A stretch of DNA of 64,000 nucleotides from Psychrobacillus lasiicapitis (GTDB lineage: Bacteria > Bacillota > Bacilli > Bacillales_A > Planococcaceae). Under the pieces are notes generated by a model. It was not told the DNA's origin. It worked only from the letters and a program-made list of their open reading frames with translations, and searched no databases. The stretch spans positions 124,001-188,000 of the forward strand of contig NZ_VDGH01000005.1 of assembly GCF_006861795.1 (NCBI RefSeq), written 5' to 3'. Shown here in pieces: positions 19,381 to 27,327 of this stretch. Every line of letters begins with the position of its first letter. Within the stretch, counting starts at the first letter, position 1. Position numbers and translations under genes: made by a program.

Positions 19381-20196
19381 TCATTTCTGTTCCGCTAGTA
19401 TTGTTGCTACATCAGGTTCCGCACCAAACCATTCTTCATAAATCTTTTCATATGTTCCGTTTTCAAGTATTTTGGTTACGGCTACATCAAAATCTGCTTT
19501 AAGCTCGCTACCTTTTGGAAACATAAGCCCATAAAATTCTTTTTCAAAACCTTCCTCATCTTTAATTATGGATAATTTTTTATCGGGATTGTTTTTTGCA
19601 TATTCTTGAACTACTGCATTGTCAGCTACAACAGCATCTGCACCGCCACTTAATAACTCCAAAATAGCTAGATTATTATTATCAAATTTCTTAATATCCT
19701 TATGGTTTTTGCCAAGAATACCTTCAACCGCTTCCTGACCTGTGGTACCCCCTAGAACAGCTACAACTTTGCCCTTTAAATCAGCAGCACTTTTTATATC
19801 ACTACCTTCTGGTACCAAAATTTCATTTGTTGATAAATAATACGGAACAGAAAAATCATAGGTTTGTTCACGTTCGTCATTTATCGTAATTGCACATATA
19901 CCTAAATCGGAAAGCTTATCTTTAACTTCGACAAACAATGGATCCCATCCAACATTTACAAGTTCAATTTCGTAGCCCGCTTCTACTGCAACAGCATTCA
20001 TAAAATCCACGTCAAAACCTGTTATCTCCCCTTTATCCAAAAAAACAAATGGAGCATAGTTTGCTTCAGTCGCGATTTTAAGTTTTTTCTTTTCACCACT
20101 TGTTCCATCGGCTTCAGCATTTGTCCCACTTGAACCACAGGCTGCTAGAATTAAAGAGATGATCATGACAATGATTAGAATAGAAAACTTTTTCAT
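19381..20196 (-). CDS. Polar amino-acid ABC transporter, substrate-binding lipoprotein
   Basis: 271-residue SBP_bac_3 family protein. A lipoprotein signal peptide ends in LAAC (cysteine at residue 20), giving a membrane-anchored extracellular receptor. Family signatures: KIATEANYAPFVFLDKGEITGFDVDFMNAV and the C-terminal YEKIYEEWFG. Ligand identity cannot be read from sequence; the context suggests histidine or a histidine-like compound. AGGGGAC precedes the ATG. Confidence 0.93.
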   Translation of the reverse strand: MKKFSILIIVMIISLILAACGSSGTNAEADGTSGEKKKLKIATEANYAPFVFLDKGEITGFDVDFMNAVAVEAGYEIELVNVGWDPLFVEVKDKLSDLGICAITINDEREQTYDFSVPYYLSTNEILVPEGSDIKSAADLKGKVVAVLGGTTGQEAVEGILGKNHKDIKKFDNNNLAILELLSGGADAVVADNAVVQEYAKNNPDKKLSIIKDEEGFEKEFYGLMFPKGSELKADFDVAVTKILENGTYEKIYEEWFGAEPDVATILAEQK

Positions 20197-20247
20197 TCAA
20201 TTGTCCCCTTATATTTAATAGTTTTCGATCACTGTTTGAAAGCCATT

Positions 20248-20290
20248 AAAAAAGGTAGAGAATATAAAATCTATATGTTCCCTACCTTTT
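20248..20290 (-). terminator. Terminator after the urocanase-like gene
   Basis: Stem of about 8 perfect base pairs (AAAGGTAG with CTACCTTT) extended by an AU-rich imperfect stem, followed on the minus strand by TTTTTT. It would limit transcription from the hutU promoter into the ABC genes. Confidence 0.7.
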
Positions 20291-20302
20291 CATTTTTCCT
20301 AC

Positions 20303-22021
20303 TTACGCATTTACTTCTTTTTTTATGTCTTTTGGACCAAAAGTAGCTTCTCGTTTCCACCACAATGGAATTTTGATACTTTCATTTGTTAGTTTTCCTT
20401 TACCGTTCGCTACATCCTGTGCAGTTTCATAGCCGGCTTGTGCATGTCGAACAACACCAATCCCAGAGTCTACCGTCATTGCAACTTCAAGTCTCATATC
20501 AGATTCTGCCGTTCCATCTGCCACCATTGTTACACCTGTATGAACAGCTTCTCCCATTGAATAGTTTGCTTGAATTGCGATTAAATCACACATACCAACT
20601 GCGTTTAAAAGACCATTTAACATTGGCCAGTCAGAGATTAAATCACTGCCATCTTTCATATTTTCAGATTCAAAAGTTGGATTTACAATAGAACCAGAGT
20701 CTAAGTTGTCACGAGAGAATGCGACTGGACCAGACAATTCACCACGTCTAATCATGTCATTTACTTCAAGCGCAAATGCTTTACGCTGTCCGAATCCCAT
20801 ATAACAAATACGTGCAGGTAAAGCTTCAATTGGAATATGCTTTTTCGCTAATTTAATCCAACGTGTAACGAGCTTATCATCGCTAAATTTTTCTAAAATC
20901 ATATCGTCAATTTTACGTAAATCTTCCGCATCTCCAGATAAGCAAACCCAACGGAATGGTCCACGCCCTTCGCAGAAAAGTGGTCGAATATATTCTGCTA
21001 CGAAACCAGGAAGACGCTTTGCTTCTTTTTCATCCATACCAGCATCAATACATTCTTTGCGGTGACTTGTGCCGTATTCAAATGAATGAACACCTAAATC
21101 CATGAATTTAATAAGTGCTTTCAATTCACGAACCATCGTTTCACGTGCTTTTGCCAAGTACAACTCACGATTTGTATCACGAAGCTCTTCCGCTTCTTTT
21201 ACTGTGTAACCAGCAGGTAAATATGAAATAGGGTCATGTCCTGGTGTCATCGATGTTGAAATGTCAGGAAGCCATCCTTTCTCGAGCACTTCTTCATAAA
21301 TATCTGCAGCATTACCTACAACAGCAATACCAAGTGGTTTCCCTGCTGCCGCATATTCTTTTGCTTTAGTAATTGCTTCATCTAGCGAGTTAGCTAACTC
21401 ATCGATGAATCCTTTTTCAATACGACGTTGAATGATTTCTACGTTTGAATCACAAAGAATCGCTACTCCTCCGTGCATAGTCATCGCGCGTGTTTGGTTT
21501 CCGCCCATCCCACCTGCACCAGCAGTTAAGAGGATTTTCCCTACAAGAGAGTCATCATAATGCAAGCGTGCTATTGCAGAAAGTGTTTCAAAAGTACCTT
21601 GAATAACACCTTGCGTTCCGATATATTCCCATGGAGCAGCTGTATAATTCGCGTAAATTGTTAAGTTTTTATCTTGTAGATCATAGAACGTCGGCCAATC
21701 AGCTTTCATAATATTCGTTGTAGCCATCACAACCGTTGGTGCATATTTGTGGGTTTTAAAAATTGCAACTGGCATTCCAGATTGCACTACAAGTGTCTCA
21801 TCGTCTTCTAATTCTTTTAATGATTTCACAATTGCATGGTAAGATTCCCAGTTACGGGCAGCTTTTCCGATACCACCGTAGATTACAAGCTCTTCTGGTT
21901 TCTCGGCATTTTCCATATTATTTTCGAGCATTCGTAAAATCGATTCTTGTCTCCAACCTTTACAACGTAACTCCGGTCCCCTTTGTGCTTTTACGGAATA
22001 TAAAATTTCTGGTGTTGTCAT
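20303..22021 (-). CDS. hutU: Urocanate hydratase homologue lacking canonical active-site motifs
   Basis: 572 residues, slightly longer than the usual 550-560. Urocanase adds water to urocanate using NAD+. The N-terminal IYGGIGKAARNW, LVVQSGMPVA, the NAD region TAGAGGMGG and GPFRW are kept. However, the region that normally reads DHLDCGSVASPNRETE, including the essential Cys (Cys410 in Pseudomonas), reads DNLDSGSIVNPTFESE with Ser442. The Gly-rich HHGGGVGMG motif is replaced by QANYSMGEAV (485-494), and the signature FQGLPxRICW reads IEALPARICYMG. It is probably a paralogue with a different substrate (inference). It is preceded by a sigma-54 promoter, and GGGGG lies before the ATG. Confidence 0.85.
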   Translation of the reverse strand: MTTPEILYSVKAQRGPELRCKGWRQESILRMLENNMENAEKPEELVIYGGIGKAARNWESYHAIVKSLKELEDDETLVVQSGMPVAIFKTHKYAPTVVMATTNIMKADWPTFYDLQDKNLTIYANYTAAPWEYIGTQGVIQGTFETLSAIARLHYDDSLVGKILLTAGAGGMGGNQTRAMTMHGGVAILCDSNVEIIQRRIEKGFIDELANSLDEAITKAKEYAAAGKPLGIAVVGNAADIYEEVLEKGWLPDISTSMTPGHDPISYLPAGYTVKEAEELRDTNRELYLAKARETMVRELKALIKFMDLGVHSFEYGTSHRKECIDAGMDEKEAKRLPGFVAEYIRPLFCEGRGPFRWVCLSGDAEDLRKIDDMILEKFSDDKLVTRWIKLAKKHIPIEALPARICYMGFGQRKAFALEVNDMIRRGELSGPVAFSRDNLDSGSIVNPTFESENMKDGSDLISDWPMLNGLLNAVGMCDLIAIQANYSMGEAVHTGVTMVADGTAESDMRLEVAMTVDSGIGVVRHAQAGYETAQDVANGKGKLTNESIKIPLWWKREATFGPKDIKKEVNA

Positions 22022-22068
22022 TAATAATTCCCCCTAAACTAATTTAATTGGTTTCACACTTTTATATA

Positions 22069-22086
22069 ATGCAAGTCTCGTGCCAA
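22069..22086 (-). promoter_or_regulatory. Sigma-54 promoter of the hut-like cluster
   Basis: Minus strand reads TTGGCACGAGACTTGCAT, a full match to the -24/-12 consensus (TGGCAC-N5-TTGCA), with GG and GC spaced by ten bases. The predicted start is about 12 nt further on, leaving a leader of roughly 38 nt before the urocanase-like gene. Confidence 0.92.
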
Positions 22087-22235
22087 CTTTTAATTGAAAG
22101 GTGTAAAATTTAGTTTCATTGTAGGAATTCATAGTACTAACAACAATTCTGTGAAAGAAATATTTTTGAATTACTAATTTCGACTTCAACTATCACGATA
22201 CAAAACAAAATTAATAGCAGATATTTTTTCTATCA

Positions 22236-22314
22236 GCAAATTAATTTGCAAATAAATAGTGCAAAATCCTTGAGTTTATTGGTTGTCCTATATGCAGATA
22301 TATTTTGCATGCAG
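22236..22314. promoter_or_regulatory. Candidate enhancer site cluster for the divergent activator
   Basis: A perfect 14-bp palindrome GCAAATTAATTTGC (22236-22249) is followed by further TTTGCA/TGCAAA half-sites up to about 22314. The palindrome lies 150-165 bp upstream of the -24 element of the minus-strand sigma-54 promoter, a usual distance for an activator site, and just before the activator gene. Binding is inferred. Confidence 0.45.
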
Positions 22315-22374
22315 ACTCTTCTAAATTATCAGAATCATGTTACAATAATCATAGTTTGATTTAGTGAAAGGAGT

Positions 22375-24096
22375 ATGAGTAATTTGTTTGTCTCTTCAAT
22401 CGGTTCATTCTTAAGAAGTTTTGTAAACGGAATTATTATATTAGATGAACAACACAAAATCCTTTGGCATGATATTGAAGGGGAAATTCCTTTTGAAATC
22501 TCAGTAGGTACTTCGATTTCTAATTATTTTAGCTTGGATAATATTAGCTTTAGTAACAACGAAACTTTTCCACTTTCGCTAAACGGAAAGCGTTTTTCAG
22601 TTGAAGTAAAACTCTTTTCATTGGAAACCACCTATATTTTTTTATGCTTCAAAGAATGGAAGACAAATTTAGTAGATTTAGAAGAAAGATTATATTGTTT
22701 GGAAAGAATTATTGACTCACTTGATGAAGGGGTTATGATGAGTAACTCTGAAGGCGAGATTATTCTCTATAATGAAGCGCAGGAAAAAATGGAAGGATTA
22801 AATAGTCAGGATATTATAGGAAAACATTTGTGGTCTGTTTACAATTACAATCCACAATATTCTGAGCATAAGCACACATTTAAAACAGGTAAACCAATAT
22901 ACTCTAGATATCGGGCACACTCTACAATAAACGGAGTTCCGAAGTATGTTAATTATAGTACTTTTCCAATTCAAAAAGACGGGCATATCATTTCTGTTTT
23001 TTCATTAAGTACAAATGAATCAAAACTTAAAGATCGACTACACCAGACAATTGAGTCAAAAAGACAAGCAAATGTTACTGCACAAGAGAAAGTTTATGCA
23101 AAGAATGGCACGATATATACATTCAAAGATATTAAAGGGAAAAGTCACGCATTATTAAACCTTATGAGGGAAGCACAAAACATAGCCATACACAATACTG
23201 ATACCTTAATAGTTGGCGAAACAGGTACAGGGAAAGAGCTGTTCGCACAAAGCATGCATAACCATAGTAAACGAGCAGATAAACCATTCGTTGCTATAAA
23301 TTGCGCCGCAATTCCTGAAAACTTATTAGAAAGTACTTTGTTTGGTACTGTTAAGGGCGCATATACAGGCGCAACAGATCAGATTGGGCTATTCGAATAT
23401 GCGCAAGATGGCACCTTATTCTTAGACGAAATTAACTCTATGCCTATGACGTTACAATCCAAGTTAATGCGAGTATTACAGGAACGTTTTGTACGAAGGG
23501 TAGGCTCTAATGAAATGACTTCTGTAAAGTGTACAGTCATTAGTGCATGCAATGAAGATCCCGAGCTACTAATTATTGAAAATAAAATGCGCCTTGACTT
23601 GTTTTATAGAATTGCCCATACAAGTCTTTACATCCCACCACTTAGAGAACGTACAGAAGATGTTCATTTTTTTATAAATTACTTTCTCACTTATTATCAA
23701 ACAAAGTTATCTAAAAAGGTTCCAGAGTTATCGGATATACTGCAGAAAAGTTTGCTACAGTATCCTTGGCCAGGTAATATTCGTGAACTGGAACATTTAA
23801 TAGAAAACCTAATAATTCGTGTACCTGAAAATGCTGAGGAAATTGATGTAGATCATCTGCCTTCCTATATGCGCACAAAATTAATCCCATTGTATGCAAT
23901 TGAATCATCACAACAATCTGAAGCAATTCAAAGACCACTAAAGAAAATTTTCAATAATACTGAAAAGCAGTTAATCGAATCGACTTTGAAACTAGTAAAC
24001 TGGAATGTTTCCCAAGCCGCTAAAAAATTGGGAATCACCAGACAAAGCTTGCAATACCATATAAAAAAACATGAGCTTGAAAAACCAACTATTTAA
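22375..24096 (+). CDS. PAS-containing sigma-54-dependent activator (Fis-type HTH)
   Basis: 573 residues. An N-terminal sensory region (1-100) of unclear type is followed by a PAS domain (about 108-215; SLDEGVMMSNSEGEIILYNE), an AAA+ domain with Walker A GETGTGKE (281-288), sigma-54 contact loop GAYTGA (328-333) and Walker B LFLDEI (348-353), and a C-terminal Fis-like helix-turn-helix (VSQAAKKLGITRQSLQYHI). It is divergent from the urocanase-like gene and its -24/-12 promoter, so it very likely activates that cluster on sensing a pathway metabolite. The ATG at 22375 is only 1-2 nt after AAAGGAG; the TTG at 22384 may be the true start. Confidence 0.92.
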   Translation: MSNLFVSSIGSFLRSFVNGIIILDEQHKILWHDIEGEIPFEISVGTSISNYFSLDNISFSNNETFPLSLNGKRFSVEVKLFSLETTYIFLCFKEWKTNLVDLEERLYCLERIIDSLDEGVMMSNSEGEIILYNEAQEKMEGLNSQDIIGKHLWSVYNYNPQYSEHKHTFKTGKPIYSRYRAHSTINGVPKYVNYSTFPIQKDGHIISVFSLSTNESKLKDRLHQTIESKRQANVTAQEKVYAKNGTIYTFKDIKGKSHALLNLMREAQNIAIHNTDTLIVGETGTGKELFAQSMHNHSKRADKPFVAINCAAIPENLLESTLFGTVKGAYTGATDQIGLFEYAQDGTLFLDEINSMPMTLQSKLMRVLQERFVRRVGSNEMTSVKCTVISACNEDPELLIIENKMRLDLFYRIAHTSLYIPPLRERTEDVHFFINYFLTYYQTKLSKKVPELSDILQKSLLQYPWPGNIRELEHLIENLIIRVPENAEEIDVDHLPSYMRTKLIPLYAIESSQQSEAIQRPLKKIFNNTEKQLIESTLKLVNWNVSQAAKKLGITRQSLQYHIKKHELEKPTI

Positions 24097-24103
24097 AAAA
24101 CCT

Positions 24104-24138
24104 CAACCCGAGAGTTTATAGTACAAACTTTCGGGTTG
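24104..24138 (-). terminator. Terminator after the AtuA module
   Basis: Stem of 14 bp with one mismatch (CAACCCGAGAGTTT and its partner) between convergent genes; on the minus strand it is followed by GAGGTTTTTT. It ends the citM-AtuA transcript and possibly also the converging activator gene. Confidence 0.75.
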
Positions 24139-24143
24139 TGTGT

Positions 24144-24446
24144 TCAACCTATTTCTAACTCCAACAAAGCAAAGCTTAACGACTTCCCATGTGTATCCAA
24201 TGTTAATGAAGTCGTCACCCCTGTTGCTAAAGCTTGCGAACAAACAAACTGTAGCGCTTGTATGTTCTCAACCTCAAATCGTTTTACTTCCCCTTCTACA
24301 ATTTCTTTTAAATGCTGTTTTACAACATCTGCAGTCAATCTTTCTTTTAGAAACTCGTAATCAGACTTTTCATAAGGGATAACAGATAGCGTAATGGTGT
24401 TTCCTTTGTCCCCTGTTCGACAATGTGCAATTTCATAAAGTTTCAT
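24144..24446 (-). CDS. AtuA-related small protein (ferredoxin-fold domain)
   Basis: 100 residues resembling the C-terminal subdomain of long AtuA/DUF1446 proteins, encoded here as a separate chain. Start MKLYEIAHCRTGDKGNTITLSVIPY contains the typical ARTGDKGN-like motif (CRTGDKGN), and it ends TLDTHGKSLSFALLELEI. It overlaps the AtuA gene by 14 bp and has AGGAG before its ATG, so the two products are probably made in equal amounts and may form a complex. The biochemical role is unknown. Confidence 0.85.
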   Translation of the reverse strand: MKLYEIAHCRTGDKGNTITLSVIPYEKSDYEFLKERLTADVVKQHLKEIVEGEVKRFEVENIQALQFVCSQALATGVTTSLTLDTHGKSLSFALLELEIG

Positions 24447-25761
24447 TGGCTACATACTCCTTTACCTCGGTTTGAGAGCGGACTTGGTCTCGATCTATAA
24501 AAGTAGAAACTACACCAATTACTTCATTTACCACTTTTCTTGCACCCCCACCACCTGCTGGACCATTCGTATAAAGTGCTTCTACTTCTTCTCCTATTAT
24601 TGCTGCTTCTGCCATCGATTTTGCTTTTCCAGCAATCCTTAAACGCACTTCATAAGGATCTGACTCTCGAAAGCTCTTCCGGTGACAAGCATTCACTCCA
24701 ATTAAATCAACCTGAAATTCACCAAATAAGTGACCAATTCTTTCTTGAATAATATCGCCTGCTAGACTAGCCCTTGCCGTTGCATTGGGACCTGCGTAAG
24801 AGATTTCTCCTTCTCCAATATATCCAGCTTCATAGCCGATACTTACTTTTAACTTTTGTGGCATAGGAAGTCCTACTGCTCCATCTACTTTTATCAGCCC
24901 CTCATATATTTCCTCTAGTTTTACCGAAGTAAAATCTGCGATAACATCGGGTGTTATATAGGCATTTGGATCAACCACTTCATATAGTAATTGCTCTTTA
25001 GCTGTACGAAGTGTGATTTGTCCGCCGGTACGCTCTACTTTACTGAACGTCGCCGAGCCGTCAGCTAATATATCCGCAAAAGGAAATCCTAAATTCGCCA
25101 TATCCTTTATATCTTTTTTTCCTGGGTCTGCAAAATATCCGCCTGTTAGTTGGCCAGCACATTCCAATAAATGACCGATTACCGTTCCTTTAGCTAGTAA
25201 GTCATAATCATCTATAGCCCAGTTAAATTCATGAATCATCGGCGCCAAAAATAAAGAAGGATCAGCAATTCGACCTGCAATAATAATTTGTGCATCTGAC
25301 TTTAGTGCATCTAACAGAGCATCCACCCCTATGTAAGCATTTGCGGAAACTATTTGTCCATGTTCTATTAAAGGTTTTTCTGTTTCCCAAGCTAGATCAT
25401 CCGGAGAAATTTTAGTTAACACATCGTCTCCTGTTACAGCGGCAACTTTTACGGTTATATTCAACTCTTTCGCAATTTCTATTATTTTATTTGCTCCGGC
25501 TATCGGATTTGCAGCACCCATATTTGTAATAATCCTTACTTTTTTTCCAGAAATCTTTGGTATCAAAGATCTCATGCGTTTTTCTAACAGTACGTCATAT
25601 CCAGAATGTGCATCTTGTTTTTTTCTTTTTTGTGCTAAAGCAATTGTTCTCTCTGCCAAACATTCTAATACTAAATAGTCTAAATTTGCATGCTCCACTA
25701 ATATTTCTGCTGGTTCAATACGGTCCCCCGCAAAACCCGCACCTGATCCAATTCGTATCAT
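24433..25761 (-). CDS. AtuA/DUF1446 family protein
   Basis: 442 residues of the acyclic-terpene-utilisation AtuA family. Seen: MIRIGSGAGFAGDRIEPAEIL at the start, IITNMGAANPIAGA, IIIAGRIADPSLFLAP, HLLECAGQLTGGYFADPG and GVNACHRKSFRESDPYEVRLR. Family members are linked genetically to terpenoid and hydroxy-acid catabolism, but no reaction is established to my knowledge. The frame opens upstream to 25806 inside citM; the ATG at 25761 starts the conserved sequence and follows GAGGTG, leaving a 10-bp gap after citM. Confidence 0.92.
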   Translation of the reverse strand: MIRIGSGAGFAGDRIEPAEILVEHANLDYLVLECLAERTIALAQKRKKQDAHSGYDVLLEKRMRSLIPKISGKKVRIITNMGAANPIAGANKIIEIAKELNITVKVAAVTGDDVLTKISPDDLAWETEKPLIEHGQIVSANAYIGVDALLDALKSDAQIIIAGRIADPSLFLAPMIHEFNWAIDDYDLLAKGTVIGHLLECAGQLTGGYFADPGKKDIKDMANLGFPFADILADGSATFSKVERTGGQITLRTAKEQLLYEVVDPNAYITPDVIADFTSVKLEEIYEGLIKVDGAVGLPMPQKLKVSIGYEAGYIGEGEISYAGPNATARASLAGDIIQERIGHLFGEFQVDLIGVNACHRKSFRESDPYEVRLRIAGKAKSMAEAAIIGEEVEALYTNGPAGGGGARKVVNEVIGVVSTFIDRDQVRSQTEVKEYVANETL

Positions 25762-25771
25762 TTCATTCACC

Positions 25772-27067
25772 TCAAATTGATATTGCGCCTGTAAGTAGTG
25801 CAACAATTGTCATGACAATTGTTGTACCAAACGCCCATTTAAATATAAATTTCTGATGTTCAAACAAGTCAACCTTCGTTAAACCAATTAATATAAATGT
25901 CGCTGCTGTTAATGGACTTAATGGAAATCCAACCGTCATTTGACCTAGAATTGCTGCTCGGCCAATTTCATGAGGGTTAATCCCTAAATTCGAAGCAGTT
26001 TCACTAATGATCGGCAATACGCCAAAATAGTACGCATCCGGTGTAAACACTAAACTTAAAGGCATACTTGTAATAGCTACGATAGTAGGTAAATAATTAC
26101 CTAATGATTCTGGTATTAAACGAACAAGCGCAGATGCCATCTCACCAATCATGCCAGTCCCATTTAGTATTCCTGTAAAAATACCTGCCGCAAAAATCAT
26201 TGAAGCAACGAGCAATACATTACCTGCATGACTTAAAATACGTGCTTGCTGATCCGCATTTTTTGGATAATTCACCATTAACGCGACAATAAACCCTACG
26301 ATAAATACAACAGGCATTGGAAGCCAAACAAGTAACAAAGCACAAAGCATTAGTAATGTAAGTAATAAGTTAAAGTAAAATAGTTTAGGGCGACGAATCT
26401 TTTTCGTTTCTTCATCTAGTTCCAAATTAAAATCTATTTTCTCTATATCAATAATGCCTAAGCGTTTCCGCTCTTCCCGTCCGATTAAATAACTTGCCAC
26501 CAACACCCAAGCAATACCGGCAACCATCGCTGGTATGACAGGATTAAAAATATCTACTGCTTCTGCATTTAATGTGGTCATCGCACGTGCAGTTGGTCCA
26601 CCCCACGGAATCATGTTCATCACACCTGCTCCTAGGGCAACAACCCCTGCCAAAATAAGTCGATTCATTCCCAACTTTTCATAGATAGGCAGCATAGCTG
26701 TAACAGTAATCATAAATGTGGCAGATCCATTACCGTCCATGTGAACAATCATTGCTAAAAAAACAGTACCCATTACTACTTTTAGCGGATCTCCTTTTAC
26801 GATTTGAATAATCTTTTTAATCATTGGATCAAATAAACCGACATCCATCATTAAACCAAAATACATAATTGCAAAAACTAACATAATTCCCGTTGGAGCT
26901 ACTTGTATCAGTCCATCAAGCATTAACCCTCCAATTTCCGCTCCAAATCCGCCTATAAGACCGAAAATGATTGGGATAATAACTAACGAAACGATCACAG
27001 ATAATTTTTTTGTAAAAATAGCTAATAAAAATACACCAATCGTTAAAAAACCTAATAAAGCTAACAT
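25772..27067 (-). CDS. CitMHS family organic-acid transporter
   Basis: 431 residues with about 11 hydrophobic segments, matching the citrate-Mg2+:H+/citrate-Ca2+:H+ symporter family. Characteristic segments: APTGIMLVFAIMYFGLMMDVGLFDP, HMDGNGSATFMITVTAMLPIY, and the C-terminal FTPDAYYFGVLPIISE and GQMTVGFPLSPLTAATF. Likely takes up an organic acid used by the AtuA proteins encoded next to it; citrate itself is not certain. It is the first gene after a sigma-54 promoter with upstream palindromes. Confidence 0.92.
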   Translation of the reverse strand: MLALLGFLTIGVFLLAIFTKKLSVIVSLVIIPIIFGLIGGFGAEIGGLMLDGLIQVAPTGIMLVFAIMYFGLMMDVGLFDPMIKKIIQIVKGDPLKVVMGTVFLAMIVHMDGNGSATFMITVTAMLPIYEKLGMNRLILAGVVALGAGVMNMIPWGGPTARAMTTLNAEAVDIFNPVIPAMVAGIAWVLVASYLIGREERKRLGIIDIEKIDFNLELDEETKKIRRPKLFYFNLLLTLLMLCALLLVWLPMPVVFIVGFIVALMVNYPKNADQQARILSHAGNVLLVASMIFAAGIFTGILNGTGMIGEMASALVRLIPESLGNYLPTIVAITSMPLSLVFTPDAYYFGVLPIISETASNLGINPHEIGRAAILGQMTVGFPLSPLTAATFILIGLTKVDLFEHQKFIFKWAFGTTIVMTIVALLTGAISI

Positions 27068-27117
27068 CTAATTTCTCACTCCCTTATGTAATACACCCCT
27101 TCGTACAATTTAGTAAT

Positions 27118-27135
27118 ATGCAAGTTCTGTGCCAA
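27118..27135 (-). promoter_or_regulatory. Sigma-54 promoter of the citM-AtuA operon
   Basis: Minus strand reads TTGGCACAGAACTTGCAT, a full match to the -24/-12 consensus. The predicted start leaves a leader of about 40 nt before the transporter ATG at 27067. The promoter is nearly identical to the one at 22069-22086. Confidence 0.92.
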
Positions 27136-27184
27136 CTAAAAAACCTTTTATCTATGCTATTTTTCACTTTTTCGGCAACACGAT

Positions 27185-27202
27185 ATTCTATTTTTTTAGA
27201 AT
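27185..27202. promoter_or_regulatory. Upstream activator palindrome, copy 1
   Basis: ATTCTA-N6-TAGAAT, 18 bp, centred about 60 bp upstream of the -24 element of the citM promoter. Same sequence framework as copies 2 and 3. Confidence 0.65.
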
Positions 27203-27232
27203 GAAAGAATCAATTTGTTTTCATTTCATAAT

Positions 27233-27266
27233 AAAAGCGCAATTTCACGATGGAAATCACGCTTTT
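27233..27266 (-). terminator. Terminator after the second sigma-54 activator gene
   Basis: Imperfect nested hairpin: outer stem AAAAGCG/CGCTTTT, inner stem ATTTC/GAAAT, with TTTTATTATG following on the minus strand. It sits between activator palindromes 1 and 2 and would insulate the citM promoter from readthrough. Confidence 0.65.
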
Positions 27267-27274
27267 AAAATATC

Positions 27275-27292
27275 ATTCTAAAATAATAGAAT
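27275..27292. promoter_or_regulatory. Upstream activator palindrome, copy 2
   Basis: ATTCTA-AAATAA-TAGAAT; the symmetry extends three bases further on each side (27272-27295), making it the longest of the three. Centred 29 bp from copy 3 and 90 bp from copy 1. Confidence 0.7.
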
Positions 27293-27303
27293 GATCCCTC
27301 TTT

Positions 27304-27321
27304 ATTCTATTATTTTAGAAT
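27304..27321. promoter_or_regulatory. Upstream activator palindrome, copy 3
   Basis: ATTCTA-TTATTT-TAGAAT, immediately before the activator gene's stop codon. A further half-site ATTCTAG follows at about 27330, inside the end of the coding sequence. Confidence 0.68.
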
Positions 27322-27327
27322 GAATCT

